Of a DNA stretch of 55,168 bases, positions 10,246 to 18,799 are shown piece by piece. The notes under the pieces were generated by a model, which worked only from the letters and a program-made list of their open reading frames with translations, searched no databases and had not been told where the DNA came from. The DNA lies in NCBI RefSeq assembly GCF_001270065.2, contig NZ_LFYT02000029.1, forward strand, positions 1-55,168, read 5' to 3'. This stretch comes from Limnohabitans planktonicus II-D5 (GTDB taxonomy: Bacteria; Pseudomonadota; Gammaproteobacteria; Burkholderiales; Burkholderiaceae_C). The stretch's first letter is position 1; each line of letters starts with the position of its first letter. A program made the translations under genes and the position numbers.

Positions 10246-10826
10246 ATCTGGATGAACAGGACGGCCAGACACCCCTGGACCCCGACGAGAGAGCCGGGCT
10301 CATCCCGGAGTACCTGGCCACCAAGGGCGACCTGAACGACTGGGAGCAGGAGAACATCTTGCGTGCCGTGCGCTGGCTCAAGCGGGTCAAAGCACCGCAA
10401 GTGCTGAGCGAAGGGTTCTGCCGAGAGCTGCACGAGCAGATGTTCGGGAAGACTTGGGCGTGGGCGGGCACATTTCGCAAATCGGACAAGAACATAGGCT
10501 GCGATTGGACGCAGGTTGCGGTGCGGCTCAAGAACCTGTTCGACAACACGCGTTGGTGGGTCGACAACGCCACGTTTCCTCCTGATGAAATCGCAGCACG
10601 CTTTCACCGCGATCTGGTCTGGATTCACCCCTTCCCCAATGGCAATGGACGACATTCACGCATGATGGCCGATGCATTGCTGAGAAGCCTTGGCCAACCT
10701 GCGTTCTCATGGGGAAGCGGCGGAAGTCTGGTTGCCGCAAACGATATTCGGGCACGTTACCTGGCAGCCCTGCGAGCTGCAGACCAAGGTGACTACCAGC
10801 TTCTGCTTGCGTTTGTCCGCAGTTGA
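10236..10826 (+). CDS. Mobile mystery protein B (Fic-domain toxin candidate)
   Basis: 196-residue Fic-domain protein. The catalytic loop HPFPNGNGRHSR begins at His131, preceded by the typical helix (EIAARFHRDLVWI). The upstream KTWAWAGTFRKSDKNIG corresponds to the conserved Fic flap region. No internal (S/T)xxxE(G/N) inhibitory motif was noticed, consistent with inhibition by the partner encoded immediately upstream. Expected activity is transfer of a nucleotide phosphate to a target protein. The pair lies between two 24-bp direct repeats. Confidence 0.87.
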   Translation: MAIDLDEQDGQTPLDPDERAGLIPEYLATKGDLNDWEQENILRAVRWLKRVKAPQVLSEGFCRELHEQMFGKTWAWAGTFRKSDKNIGCDWTQVAVRLKNLFDNTRWWVDNATFPPDEIAARFHRDLVWIHPFPNGNGRHSRMMADALLRSLGQPAFSWGSGGSLVAANDIRARYLAALRAADQGDYQLLLAFVRS

Positions 10827-10862
10827 GCCTGTGAACCGTGCCGGCAAATCTAGCCCTGCAAA

Positions 10863-11156
10863 TTACCCCACTGCCGCATCAAGCCCAAACACAATGCTCA
10901 TGGGCCTGCTGCCCTGGTGCGACTGGTAGCGCACCCGGCCGTGATACGTGAACGGTGCGGCCTTGCCGACAGCCAGCTTGGTGTCGCGCAGAAAGAGGTG
11001 GATGTCGATGCCTAAAGCGGCGGAGCGGATGATTTCGTCGCCGCGTTTGCTGGTCGGGTCGGTGGTGTTTTGGCTTTGCCTGTGAAAGTGCGTGTCATCG
11101 ATCCAGTGGTCCATGTATTTGTGCTCGTCAGCCCTGGCTTGCAGACAGAATTTCAA
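10863..11156 (-). pseudogene. C-terminal remnant of a DUF3427 helicase/defence protein
   Basis: The frame encodes HRQSQNTTDPTSKRGDEIIR, IDIHLFLRDTKLAVGKAAPF and GSRPMSIVFGL. As I recall the family, this is the C-terminal signature of DUF3427 proteins, which are much larger helicase-nuclease-like proteins. Only about 97 residues remain and the start codon of the frame is arbitrary. The direct repeat at 10882-10905 lies inside it. It is an inactive gene fragment in a region crowded with other fragments. Confidence 0.65.
10882..10905. repeat. Right 24-bp direct repeat flanking the mobile mystery genes
   Basis: Identical to 9625-9648 and in the same orientation, 1,257 bp apart. It lies within the DUF3427 remnant. 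Confidence 0.75.
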
Positions 11157-11160
11157 GTAA

Positions 11161-11212
11161 CATGTTCGTTTAATCGATCATTCAATCAATAAATATCGAT
11201 TTAACGAACATG
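11161..11212 (+). promoter_or_regulatory. Long inverted repeat spanning the promoter of the second HipB-like gene
   Basis: Arms CATGTTCGTTTAATCGAT (11161-11178) and ATCGATTTAACGAACATG (11195-11212) match at 17 of 18 positions around a 16-bp AT-rich centre. The right arm includes the ATG of the HTH gene. A repressor bound to both arms would cover the promoter and the start. Confidence 0.7.
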
Positions 11213-11551
11213 AAAATCAATCAATCTGCCATGCTCATGCCGTCACAGCAAGAAGAATGCGCCCGCTTGGGGCAACTTCTGGCGCGCCTGCGGTTGGCGC
11301 GTCAAGTCAAACAGGCTGACGCTGCACTGCGTGCAGGGCTGTCTCGCAACACGGCCTATCGCCTTGAAAAGGGAGAGCCCGGCATCGCGCTTGGCCAAGT
11401 TTTGCGCTATCTGCATGCCATCTCACCCAACAGCACCCTTTTGGACTTGTTGACTGAAAAAGACCCCGCGTTGCTGGCGCTCAGTGCGCGTGAAAAAACC
11501 CAGCGGGTCCGCGACCTGAGCGCGGCAGAGCGTGAAGAACTGGACTTTTAA
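11210..11551 (+). CDS. HipB-like XRE-family antitoxin/regulator (second copy)
   Basis: 113-residue HTH protein (LGQLLARLRLARQVKQADAA, LRAGLSRNTAYRLEKGEPG, ALGQVLRYLHAISP) of the same general type as the one at 2799-3167, though the two are not close copies. It ends in an acidic tail (AAEREELDF). Its start overlaps the right arm of an 18-bp inverted repeat. A broken hipA starts 12 nt downstream, so this is the surviving antitoxin of a second hipBA operon. Confidence 0.8.
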   Translation: MKINQSAMLMPSQQEECARLGQLLARLRLARQVKQADAALRAGLSRNTAYRLEKGEPGIALGQVLRYLHAISPNSTLLDLLTEKDPALLALSAREKTQRVRDLSAAEREELDF

Positions 11552-11563
11552 GGCAAGAAGCAG

Positions 11564-11764
11564 ATGACCGCCAAAACCTTGAAACTGATGGTCTTTGCTC
11601 ACCTGGGGCAGGACTAGAAGCCCTGTCGGCAGCTGCACATGACGGAAGAAAACACCGAGGTACTTGCTTCGAGTTTTGCTTACGGCATGAACTACGCACG
11701 TCGGTCAGATGCGCTGGAAATTGATCCCGTCAGCCTCAGTCTGCAAAAGCTCGATGACGTGTAG
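11564..11764 (+). pseudogene. Broken hipA toxin gene (N-terminus with internal stop)
   Basis: An ATG 12 nt after the HTH gene opens a frame reading LKLMVFAHLGQD, then TAG at 11615-11617, then KPCRQLHMTEENTEVLAS and SFAYGMNYARRSDALEIDP up to a second stop at 11762. This matches the N-terminal region of HipA-type toxins, where the interrupted position is usually tryptophan, so the TAG may derive from TGG. No kinase domain follows. The frame is dead by both nonsense mutation and truncation. Confidence 0.65.
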
Positions 11765-11852
11765 CGAGACATCATCAAAGCAAGTCACTTTCTTGGTCTC
11801 TACAGCCTCAGGGAGGCTCATGCCACGTATGTGTGCGCCGGAAGCTATTACA

Positions 11853-11946
11853 GAGTTTGCAGGCAAACTCACCGCCTTTTAGGCTGTTTAGCCTACAAAA
11901 AAATACTTGGCGTCACCGCCTTGTTTGTGTGTAAAATCACAAACAA
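11853..11946 (+). promoter_or_regulatory. dnd promoter region with two GTTTG-type dyads
   Basis: Dyad 1 is GAGTTTGC-AG-GCAAACTC (11853-11870). Dyad 2 is TTGTTTGTG (11921-11929) and CACAAACAA (11938-11946), a perfect 9-bp repeat whose 8-bp spacer TGTAAAAT contains a possible -10 hexamer (TAAAAT, 11932-11937). A weaker TAGGCT/AGCCTA hairpin lies between them at 11880-11895. Both main dyads share GTTTG/CAAAC half-sites. DndB proteins are known repressors of dnd operons, which makes DndB the obvious candidate; this is inference. Confidence 0.55.
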
Positions 11947-11967
11947 CGACCACAGAATCGCAAACGT

Positions 11968-13059
11968 ATGTCAAATTTTGAATACGCATTTCCTTCAATC
12001 AGAGGGGTGCAAGCGGGCAAGGAATATTACGTTTCCATGTGTCCCCTGCGACTGATTCCGCGCATATTCCTCTTCGATGAGGATGAACTTTCTCCTGAAT
12101 TGCGTGCCCAACGCACTCTAAATCGAAGCAGGATTCCCGAGATGGCAAGGTACATCCTGGGAAACAAGAGTGACTACGTCTTTTCCGCCATCACAGCCTC
12201 CATCAATGGAGCTGTACGGTTCACACCTGTAGATAACAAGAAAGCCGATGAGCGTCTAGGCATCTTGCATGTCGACATGAAAAATCAGTTCATCATCAAT
12301 GATGGACAGCATCGGCGTGCCGCAATTGAGCAAGCAATCAAAGAAGACCCATCACTTGGTGACGAAACGATTGCCGTAGTCTTCTTTGTAGACCAAGGAC
12401 TTTCACGTAGCCAGCAAATGTTTGCTGATTTGAACCGGCACGCCATTCGACCGTCGAAGTCCTTGGGGCTCCTCTATGACCAACGCAATGATGCTGCGAA
12501 GGTTGGCAAGCTTGTGGCGCTCAAATCAGAAGCCTTCAAGGGCATGGTGGAGCTGGAGCGAAATACCCTGTCTGAGCGTTCGCGAAAGCTATTCACTCTG
12601 AGCGCACTGTGCTCCGCAACCTCAGACTTCCTTGGGATGAGAGAGTTTTCAACACCAGATGAAGCCGCAGATGAGGCCATAGCCTACTGGGATGAGCTCT
12701 CCAAACACATTCCAGAATGGCAACTGGTTCGCAAATCAAAGATGACTGCAGGAGAAATTCGCAGAGATTTCGTCCACTCACACGGGGTACTGCTCCAAGC
12801 GTTCGGAAGAGTTGGTGCCAGTTTGAATGCTGGAAAAAAGCCAAACTACGCCCCTCTTGCAAACCTCAAAAAGATCAATTGGGCAAGATTAAACGCAAGA
12901 GACTGGGAAGGACGAGTCATGATGGGGGGCCGTCTGACCAAGGCATCCAATAGCGTCGTACTTGCAACTGCATTCATCAAAAAGATCATTGGTATTGAGC
13001 TCAGCCCCGAGGAAATCAAGGCAGAAGCAGCATTCAACAAAGGAAGGGCGAAGAAGTAA
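11968..13059 (+). CDS. dndB: DndB, DGQHR-domain regulator of DNA phosphorothioation
   Basis: 363-residue protein with the diagnostic DGQHR motif at residues 112-116 (FIINDGQHRRAAIEQAI), followed by VVFFVDQGLSRSQQMFADL and LNRHAIRPSKSLGLLYD. The family length is normal. In studied systems DndB represses the dnd operon and tunes modification frequency; it is not needed for sulfur insertion itself. It is the first gene of a four-gene plus-strand operon, and its stop overlaps the dndC start by one base. No strong ribosome site precedes the ATG. Two dyads upstream are candidate binding sites. Confidence 0.92.
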   Translation: MSNFEYAFPSIRGVQAGKEYYVSMCPLRLIPRIFLFDEDELSPELRAQRTLNRSRIPEMARYILGNKSDYVFSAITASINGAVRFTPVDNKKADERLGILHVDMKNQFIINDGQHRRAAIEQAIKEDPSLGDETIAVVFFVDQGLSRSQQMFADLNRHAIRPSKSLGLLYDQRNDAAKVGKLVALKSEAFKGMVELERNTLSERSRKLFTLSALCSATSDFLGMREFSTPDEAADEAIAYWDELSKHIPEWQLVRKSKMTAGEIRRDFVHSHGVLLQAFGRVGASLNAGKKPNYAPLANLKKINWARLNARDWEGRVMMGGRLTKASNSVVLATAFIKKIIGIELSPEEIKAEAAFNKGRAKK

Positions 13060-14591
13060 TGGCCTCAAACATCTCTGAAAAGATCGAAACAGCGATCTCA
13101 AACATTGCCAACCTCTACACGGCGGATGACCTACCTTGGATCATTGGCTATAGCGGCGGAAAGGACTCCACCACGGTTCTTCAACTGGTTTGGCTTGCAG
13201 TTGCATCCATCCCGAAAGAACAGAGAACAAAGAAGATCCATGTGATTTCTACCGATACCCTGGTGGAAAATCCGATCGTTGCCAAGTGGGTTGAACTTTC
13301 TCTCGCCAAAATCAATTTGGCATCCATCGCGAATCGGATGGGCATTGAAGCCCATCGCTTGACACCAAAGATTGAAGACAGATTTTGGGTCAATTTGATT
13401 GGTAAAGGCTACCCCGCACCACGTCCTAAATTTCGGTGGTGCACAAGTCGTCTGAAAATCAGTGCATCAACCGACTTTGTCCGGAATGTGGCAACGGAGC
13501 GAGGTGAGGCGATTCTGTTCCTGGGTACGCGTTCTGGTGAGAGTCAAGCACGAGCCAAAGTCATGGCCAAGCACTCTGGCAGCACCCGCGAACTTCTGAG
13601 TCGCAATTCAGATCCGCGACTCGACCGAGTCTGGATTTTCCCACCAATCGGCGACTGGAGCAGTGACGAAGTCTGGGAATACCTGATTGAAAACGAGAAC
13701 CCTTGGGGACACAGCAACATTGAGCTGTTTCATCTCTACAAAGGCGCCACTCCTGACGCAGAGTGCCCCCTGGTCGTCGATAGCAGCACGCCAAGCTGCG
13801 GTGACAGTCGATTTGGATGTTTTGTTTGCACCATGGTCGAGAAAGACAAGTCCATGATGGCAATGATCCAAAACGATGAGGACAAGAAGTGGATGATTCC
13901 TCTTTCAATCTTCCGTGAAGAAAAACTCAACACGGACGACTTCAAGCATCGTGATTTCCGACGCTTGGACAAGAACATCAACATGTACAAGACCAAAGAA
14001 GGTCACGCGTTGATTCACGGCCCGTACAAACAACACTATCGTGAAGAGCTCCTGCTTGAGCTCCTCAAAGCACAGACAACCATCCGCAAAGACGCAATTG
14101 AGGGCATGGAAGACTTCGAACTCATTTCATTGGAGGAGCTTGAGGAGATTCGCAGGATCTGGATTGAAGAAAAGCACGAGATTGAAGACAGTCTCCCAAG
14201 GATCTACAAGCAAGCAACTGGCAAGAAGTACCCTGCCCTTGATTCGGATGAGCGTCAGCTCTTCACAAAAGAAGATCTGGACATCCTGAAATCGATTGCG
14301 TCCACAGACAAAGATGAGGACGGGATTCTCTATCAGATGCTTAGAGAAATGCTGCATGTCGAGCAGAACTATCGTGGCGCTTACCGCCGTCACGGTATCT
14401 TTGAAACTCTTGAGAAGACACTAAAACATCACGCCTTCCTGAACAAAGAAGAAGCCCTTGAATTCAAGTTGATGCAAGCTGACATCACTGAAGAGGCAGA
14501 TCCTTCTAGTGACGTTAGCCCGACAGATGAAAGCGTGATGTACGAACTGAACGAAGATGTAGAAACTGAGACTCAAAATGCTTCTAACTAA
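13059..14591 (+). CDS. dndC: DndC, ATP-pyrophosphatase / sulfurtransferase subunit
   Basis: 510-residue member of the PAPS-reductase-like family. The PP-loop SGGKDST is at residues 32-38. Cysteines expected to hold the iron-sulfur cluster are Cys128 (WCTSRLK) and Cys247, Cys254 and Cys257 (SCGDSRFGCFVCTM). DndC activates the DNA backbone site and transfers sulfur supplied by a cysteine desulfurase. An AAGGAAGGGCG purine stretch precedes the ATG at 13059. The gene overlaps dndD by 14 nt, showing tight translational coupling. No damage is visible. Confidence 0.95.
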   Translation: MASNISEKIETAISNIANLYTADDLPWIIGYSGGKDSTTVLQLVWLAVASIPKEQRTKKIHVISTDTLVENPIVAKWVELSLAKINLASIANRMGIEAHRLTPKIEDRFWVNLIGKGYPAPRPKFRWCTSRLKISASTDFVRNVATERGEAILFLGTRSGESQARAKVMAKHSGSTRELLSRNSDPRLDRVWIFPPIGDWSSDEVWEYLIENENPWGHSNIELFHLYKGATPDAECPLVVDSSTPSCGDSRFGCFVCTMVEKDKSMMAMIQNDEDKKWMIPLSIFREEKLNTDDFKHRDFRRLDKNINMYKTKEGHALIHGPYKQHYREELLLELLKAQTTIRKDAIEGMEDFELISLEELEEIRRIWIEEKHEIEDSLPRIYKQATGKKYPALDSDERQLFTKEDLDILKSIASTDKDEDGILYQMLREMLHVEQNYRGAYRRHGIFETLEKTLKHHAFLNKEEALEFKLMQADITEEADPSSDVSPTDESVMYELNEDVETETQNASN

Positions 14592-16557
14592 ACTCACGCT
14601 ACACAATTTCGGAATCTATGCAGGTCGTCATGAAATCGATCTTGAACCGAAAGAGGACAAACCAATTATTTTGTTCGGTGCATTGAATGGCTCTGGAAAG
14701 ACAACGTTGCTCGAGGGCATCCAGTTTGCTCTCTTTGGAAAATTTGCAAAATTTCTTGGCAAAAATAAGTCCGCATATGTTGAGTTCTTGACCAATTCGA
14801 TCAACAGAAGAAACCTTCAGAACTCAGCTTCTGTCAGCGTAGAGTTTGCGACCAAGCGCCGTGGCAAGAAGCAAAAATATGAAGTCGTTCGGACCTGGTC
14901 GCTCAAAAGCAACGGAACGCCAACCGACAGTGTTCAAGTCTTTCGAAATGGAGAGCTTGACATGGATCTCTCAGATCGTTGGATTGAGATGTCTGAGACA
15001 TTCTTTCCGAGTCAACTGTCCGATCTTTTCTTCTTTGATGGTGAGCGCATTGAATCTCTGGCTCAGCCAGCCAGATGCAGTGAACTCATCCGTACAGGGC
15101 TGAACTCATTGCTAGGTCTTGATCTTGTCACTGATCTGAGCAAGACCCTCATCACACTCGAACGCCGCCTAAAAGTTGAGGGTGTTAGCGAAGCAGATCG
15201 TGAAAAGCTAACTCGTCTCGAGGCGAAGCTTTCCACTTTGACTGAACAAAGAACCTCTCTTCAAACAGAGCTTCAACAAGTATTTGAAAAGGATGCCCAA
15301 CTCAAGACTCACCTTGAGTCATTGAGAAATCAGCTCAAGCAACAAGGTGGCGATCTTTACACCCAACGCGACTTGCTTGTACAACGTCAAAACGAATTGC
15401 TCAGTGCGATTGACTCAAAGCGTTCGGAAATGGTGGAGCTGTCTGCTTCCGTACTCCCTCTAGCACTTCTTGAGCGCTTAATGAAAGAGGCCGAAACTCT
15501 TTCCATGAGTGGCCTGACTGCATCGCAAAAAGAAGTGGTCAAGGATGCCTTGGAATCATTCAGCTTGAATGTTCTAGCTGAACTGTCCAAGAGAAAAAAT
15601 CTAAAAACCGAACAACTTGAACTGATTCAATCGGTTCACGCAGCGCTCCTTGCAATCAATTCGGATGGCGACAGTCTTCCTGAAATCAACTTGTCCCGCG
15701 AGGCAATTTTTAGGAACCGAACCGACTGCTCGATTCAGAAGGCTAGCGGCCTAAAAATGGTCCTCGAACTTGGAAAATTTCAGACTGAGCTGGACCAGAT
15801 CGAGAAGAATTTGCTGGCAGTTCCTGATGCTGAAAAGCTTGAACCTTTGTTCCTTGAAATCAAGACAACTGAGGACGAAGTTCGATCTGTAGAGACCTCG
15901 CAGAAGTCGCTGGATGATCAAATTCAGCGTGTTCAGCGTGAACTCGATGCTGTACAGAAGCAATTCGACAACGCTGCAGATGAACTCAAAAAGCATGAAG
16001 CAAACGAGATTCTGCTGGCAAAGATGAAAACGCGTCTGAATTCAGGTCGCGAAGTCTTGAATCTGTTTGAGGAAAAGATTCGGAGCAAGCACATCAGCAC
16101 ACTTGAAAAGCTCATCAAAGAGGGCTTTGAGACTCTGCTGCGCAAACGTTCATTCATCAACTCGATTTCAATCTGCCCTGAGACCTTCTCTCTCACCATC
16201 AATATTGTTGGCGAGGGGTTCGTCCCAGCATCCAAGCTCTCAGCAGGAGAACGCCAACTTCTAGCCGTTGCTGTTTTGTGGGCATTGGCTCAGGCATCAG
16301 GCAGGAAACTTCCTACCGTCATAGATACTCCCCTTGGGCGCCTTGATAGCAGTCACCGAAAGTCTTTTGTCCAAAACTACTTCCCCAATGCTGGTGAACA
16401 GGTCATTCTTCTGTCCACTGACGAGGAGATAGTCGGCTCCTACCACCAATCTCTTAAAAAGTTCTTGTCGCACCAGTACCTGATCCAGTACGACGAAGAT
16501 AAACAATCTTCCAACATCTCATCAGGGTACTTCCAGCCTGTCAAGGAGGCAGCATGA
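14578..16557 (+). CDS. dndD: DndD, SMC/Rad50-like ATPase of the phosphorothioation complex
   Basis: 659-residue ABC-type ATPase with split head domains and a central coiled coil. Walker A GALNGSGKT is at residues 34-42. The signature LSAGERQLLAVAVLW begins at about residue 554. Walker B and D-loop PTVIDTPLGRLDSSHR follows. The middle (about 190-500) is rich in Leu, Glu and Lys heptads, as in Rad50/SMC proteins. DndD is thought to supply DNA nicking or structural change for sulfur insertion. It overlaps dndC and dndE at either end. Confidence 0.94.
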   Translation: MLLTKLTLHNFGIYAGRHEIDLEPKEDKPIILFGALNGSGKTTLLEGIQFALFGKFAKFLGKNKSAYVEFLTNSINRRNLQNSASVSVEFATKRRGKKQKYEVVRTWSLKSNGTPTDSVQVFRNGELDMDLSDRWIEMSETFFPSQLSDLFFFDGERIESLAQPARCSELIRTGLNSLLGLDLVTDLSKTLITLERRLKVEGVSEADREKLTRLEAKLSTLTEQRTSLQTELQQVFEKDAQLKTHLESLRNQLKQQGGDLYTQRDLLVQRQNELLSAIDSKRSEMVELSASVLPLALLERLMKEAETLSMSGLTASQKEVVKDALESFSLNVLAELSKRKNLKTEQLELIQSVHAALLAINSDGDSLPEINLSREAIFRNRTDCSIQKASGLKMVLELGKFQTELDQIEKNLLAVPDAEKLEPLFLEIKTTEDEVRSVETSQKSLDDQIQRVQRELDAVQKQFDNAADELKKHEANEILLAKMKTRLNSGREVLNLFEEKIRSKHISTLEKLIKEGFETLLRKRSFINSISICPETFSLTINIVGEGFVPASKLSAGERQLLAVAVLWALAQASGRKLPTVIDTPLGRLDSSHRKSFVQNYFPNAGEQVILLSTDEEIVGSYHQSLKKFLSHQYLIQYDEDKQSSNISSGYFQPVKEAA

Positions 16558-16925
16558 TTGAAACCGTACGCGTTTCAGAAAAGGCAAAGATCCAACTGAT
16601 CACGCTCAAGCGACGAACTGGAATTCAGAACTGGAATACCCTCTGTCGCTGGGCACTGTGCTCATCTTTGGCTGAGAAATCTGAACCGCCAAATGAAGAA
16701 ATTCCCTCGGACAGCTCGGTTGAGATGACTTGGAAGACCTTTACTGGTGGAGAAGAAGAGCTCTACCTCGCCCTCGTACAACTCCGTGCCACCAAAGCAG
16801 GACTGCCTCTGGAAAGAGAGAGCGTGAATCGATATTTTCGCCTTCACCTTCACAGGGGCATTTCCTACCTAGTTGGCAATCCAAAAATGAATAAGATTGA
16901 AGATCTAATTCGCTTAGCAAGTTAA
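16554..16925 (+). CDS. dndE: DndE, DNA-binding subunit of the phosphorothioation complex
   Basis: 123-residue protein beginning ETVRVSEKAKIQLITLKRRT, with GIQNWNTLCRWALCSSLAE, the standard N-terminal region of DndE. The C-terminal half contains LERESVNRYFRLHLHRGISY. E. coli DndE forms tetramers that bind nicked double-stranded DNA. The start overlaps the dndD stop by 4 nt (ATGA). It is the last gene of the plus-strand operon; only 29 bp separate it from the convergent AIPR gene. No dndA is present, so a housekeeping cysteine desulfurase must serve. Confidence 0.92.
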   Translation: MIETVRVSEKAKIQLITLKRRTGIQNWNTLCRWALCSSLAEKSEPPNEEIPSDSSVEMTWKTFTGGEEELYLALVQLRATKAGLPLERESVNRYFRLHLHRGISYLVGNPKMNKIEDLIRLAS

Positions 16926-16954
16926 TTTGATTAACTATTAATCTTTAAGCAAAT

Positions 16955-18745
16955 TCATTCAAGATTTGGAAGTGATTTTTTATCCATATCACTAAGAACA
17001 TCAGCCAAGGACGCTTTTAGAATTGCCAATGTTTCTGGTTTTTGGAGAGAAGGTTTCAAGGCTGATTTATCGTTCAAGCTAACAAACCAATTTCTAAGCG
17101 TTCTAAAACATACTTTCCAAACGAATTTATAGATTGGGTGATTCATATCGTGAAGATGAGCACGAAGAGAATCTGCTCTCGCCTTCCCAATTGCACCATA
17201 GCGCCAATGCAGTGCCTCTTTTGCAAGTGCAACCGCATGAACACAGATTAGTCCACGGGCTCTTCGTATTGCCTCTAATTGAGTAGGACTATCATCTTGA
17301 GCTGCAATAACCTTATGTGCAAGTCCAGGCACCAGCGCGATCAGTTCCTCTGACGAGCTTTTCTTCAAAAGATAGTCTGCCTGTTCAAATAACTCATGTG
17401 CCAGCATATATACTTGCGCAGAGATTTCTGTATTAAAAGCAACTTCCTCCAGATCTCCAAAAATTTCCTCCTTTTTAGCGACAGATTCAGCAGGACGACC
17501 CAAATAGGCCAAGTAATGCTGCCCTACTTGTTCCTTTGTCACAAGGCGATTAGCAAATTGAGCCTTAACCGCACTTGACAAAGATTTCCATTCTCCACGT
17601 CTTCGCTCATAAAATACTGGCATCGGAAGCATCCCAAACGCAGACTGTAGGGTTTTTTGCCTCTTACTATTTGACTGAAGATCGCTAATTTTGACCGGAG
17701 ATTGACTATTTGTATAGGAAGAAATTCTATTCAGGGCATTAATTCCTTCTGCATTGTCTGAGATCGCGATAACTCGACACTGAACAGCAACCTCACCCTC
17801 AGCGACCTTTGCTCGACTTTCTTGCAATACTGATGATGTTTGCGCACCATTAACAATTTGAGGATTAATTGCCTCGAGATTTCCATTACTGAATTCAAAA
17901 GAGTCTGCCACCACAGTCAAGCCATTATTAAATAACCAAAATGACTTCTTGCCTTCATCAGTGGACAGAGTATTTAGCATTTCCTTGTTTATTCGATTGG
18001 TGCGTCGTAGATAGTATCGAACATTCCCGTGAAATAATCTTGCATTCCATTTTGCAACAGCATCACCAACAGAGCGTCCATCTAATGTTGCAACGGCCGA
18101 TTTCTCAACACCAGGTATATTTTCCTCACTTGATTCATAAAATGAGCTTGCACGAGAAAGTTTAAAAATTACTTTTTCATTCGCAAGATTTGAAATAGGA
18201 TCATCTGATAATTTTAGATCATTGAATTTTTGGGTATCATATATAGTCGCAGAATATTCGTCACCCATAGCCTCAACGGCTGATTCAAATATATTTTTAG
18301 ATTGATCAGTAATTTTACCTGCCAAATAAACATCAAGAGAAACAGATGCGCCATTAGCAATCGCTTCTTTGAGTTTGATAGAGGCATCTAACAATTTATC
18401 TTTATGAGGACCAGCAGAAATTGCATCTGGATTCATCAAATACTGAGTAACTTTAATTAAAGAATCGATACTACCCGGTTGAATAGTTGATTCGATAGGA
18501 TCTTTCAAAAATTTTGCCTGAATCAAATGGAATACAGCTCCTTCTTTATCGTAATACCAGCCATCCAACCCTGCATCACCTTGCGATAGCGTATCTGTCT
18601 GGTTGTACGCAAAATCAGCCTCCGTATCGTGAATAAACTTCAAGGCCCATGCAGGGAATGCACGCTCAGGTTCACACCCATAATCGTCAGCGAAATTTGT
18701 TACCTGCCGAATAAACCATTCAGAAAAATCAGGAGCAATAGCCAT
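16955..18745 (-). CDS. AIPR-family (abortive infection phage resistance) protein
   Basis: 596-residue protein. The family signature is clear in FWLFNNGLTVVADSFEF and NPQIVNGAQTSSVLQESR, with ALNRISSYTNSQSPVKISDL after it. The N-terminal part (EADFAYNQTDTLSQGDAGLD, GAVFHLIQAKFLKDP) looks like a nuclease-type substrate-binding region; the D...QAK arrangement recalls restriction-endonuclease folds, which is only a suggestion. The ATG has AGAGGTGATC upstream. It lies 54 bp downstream of the Dnd-associated-4-like gene on the same strand, so it is probably the fifth gene of that operon. It is visibly the most AT-rich gene in the window, a sign of separate acquisition. Confidence 0.85.
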   Translation of the reverse strand: MAIAPDFSEWFIRQVTNFADDYGCEPERAFPAWALKFIHDTEADFAYNQTDTLSQGDAGLDGWYYDKEGAVFHLIQAKFLKDPIESTIQPGSIDSLIKVTQYLMNPDAISAGPHKDKLLDASIKLKEAIANGASVSLDVYLAGKITDQSKNIFESAVEAMGDEYSATIYDTQKFNDLKLSDDPISNLANEKVIFKLSRASSFYESSEENIPGVEKSAVATLDGRSVGDAVAKWNARLFHGNVRYYLRRTNRINKEMLNTLSTDEGKKSFWLFNNGLTVVADSFEFSNGNLEAINPQIVNGAQTSSVLQESRAKVAEGEVAVQCRVIAISDNAEGINALNRISSYTNSQSPVKISDLQSNSKRQKTLQSAFGMLPMPVFYERRRGEWKSLSSAVKAQFANRLVTKEQVGQHYLAYLGRPAESVAKKEEIFGDLEEVAFNTEISAQVYMLAHELFEQADYLLKKSSSEELIALVPGLAHKVIAAQDDSPTQLEAIRRARGLICVHAVALAKEALHWRYGAIGKARADSLRAHLHDMNHPIYKFVWKVCFRTLRNWFVSLNDKSALKPSLQKPETLAILKASLADVLSDMDKKSLPNLE

Positions 18746-18799
18746 AATTGATCACCTCTTCTAGATTCAATTTAAATACTTGAGCCTCACCTTGGATCA

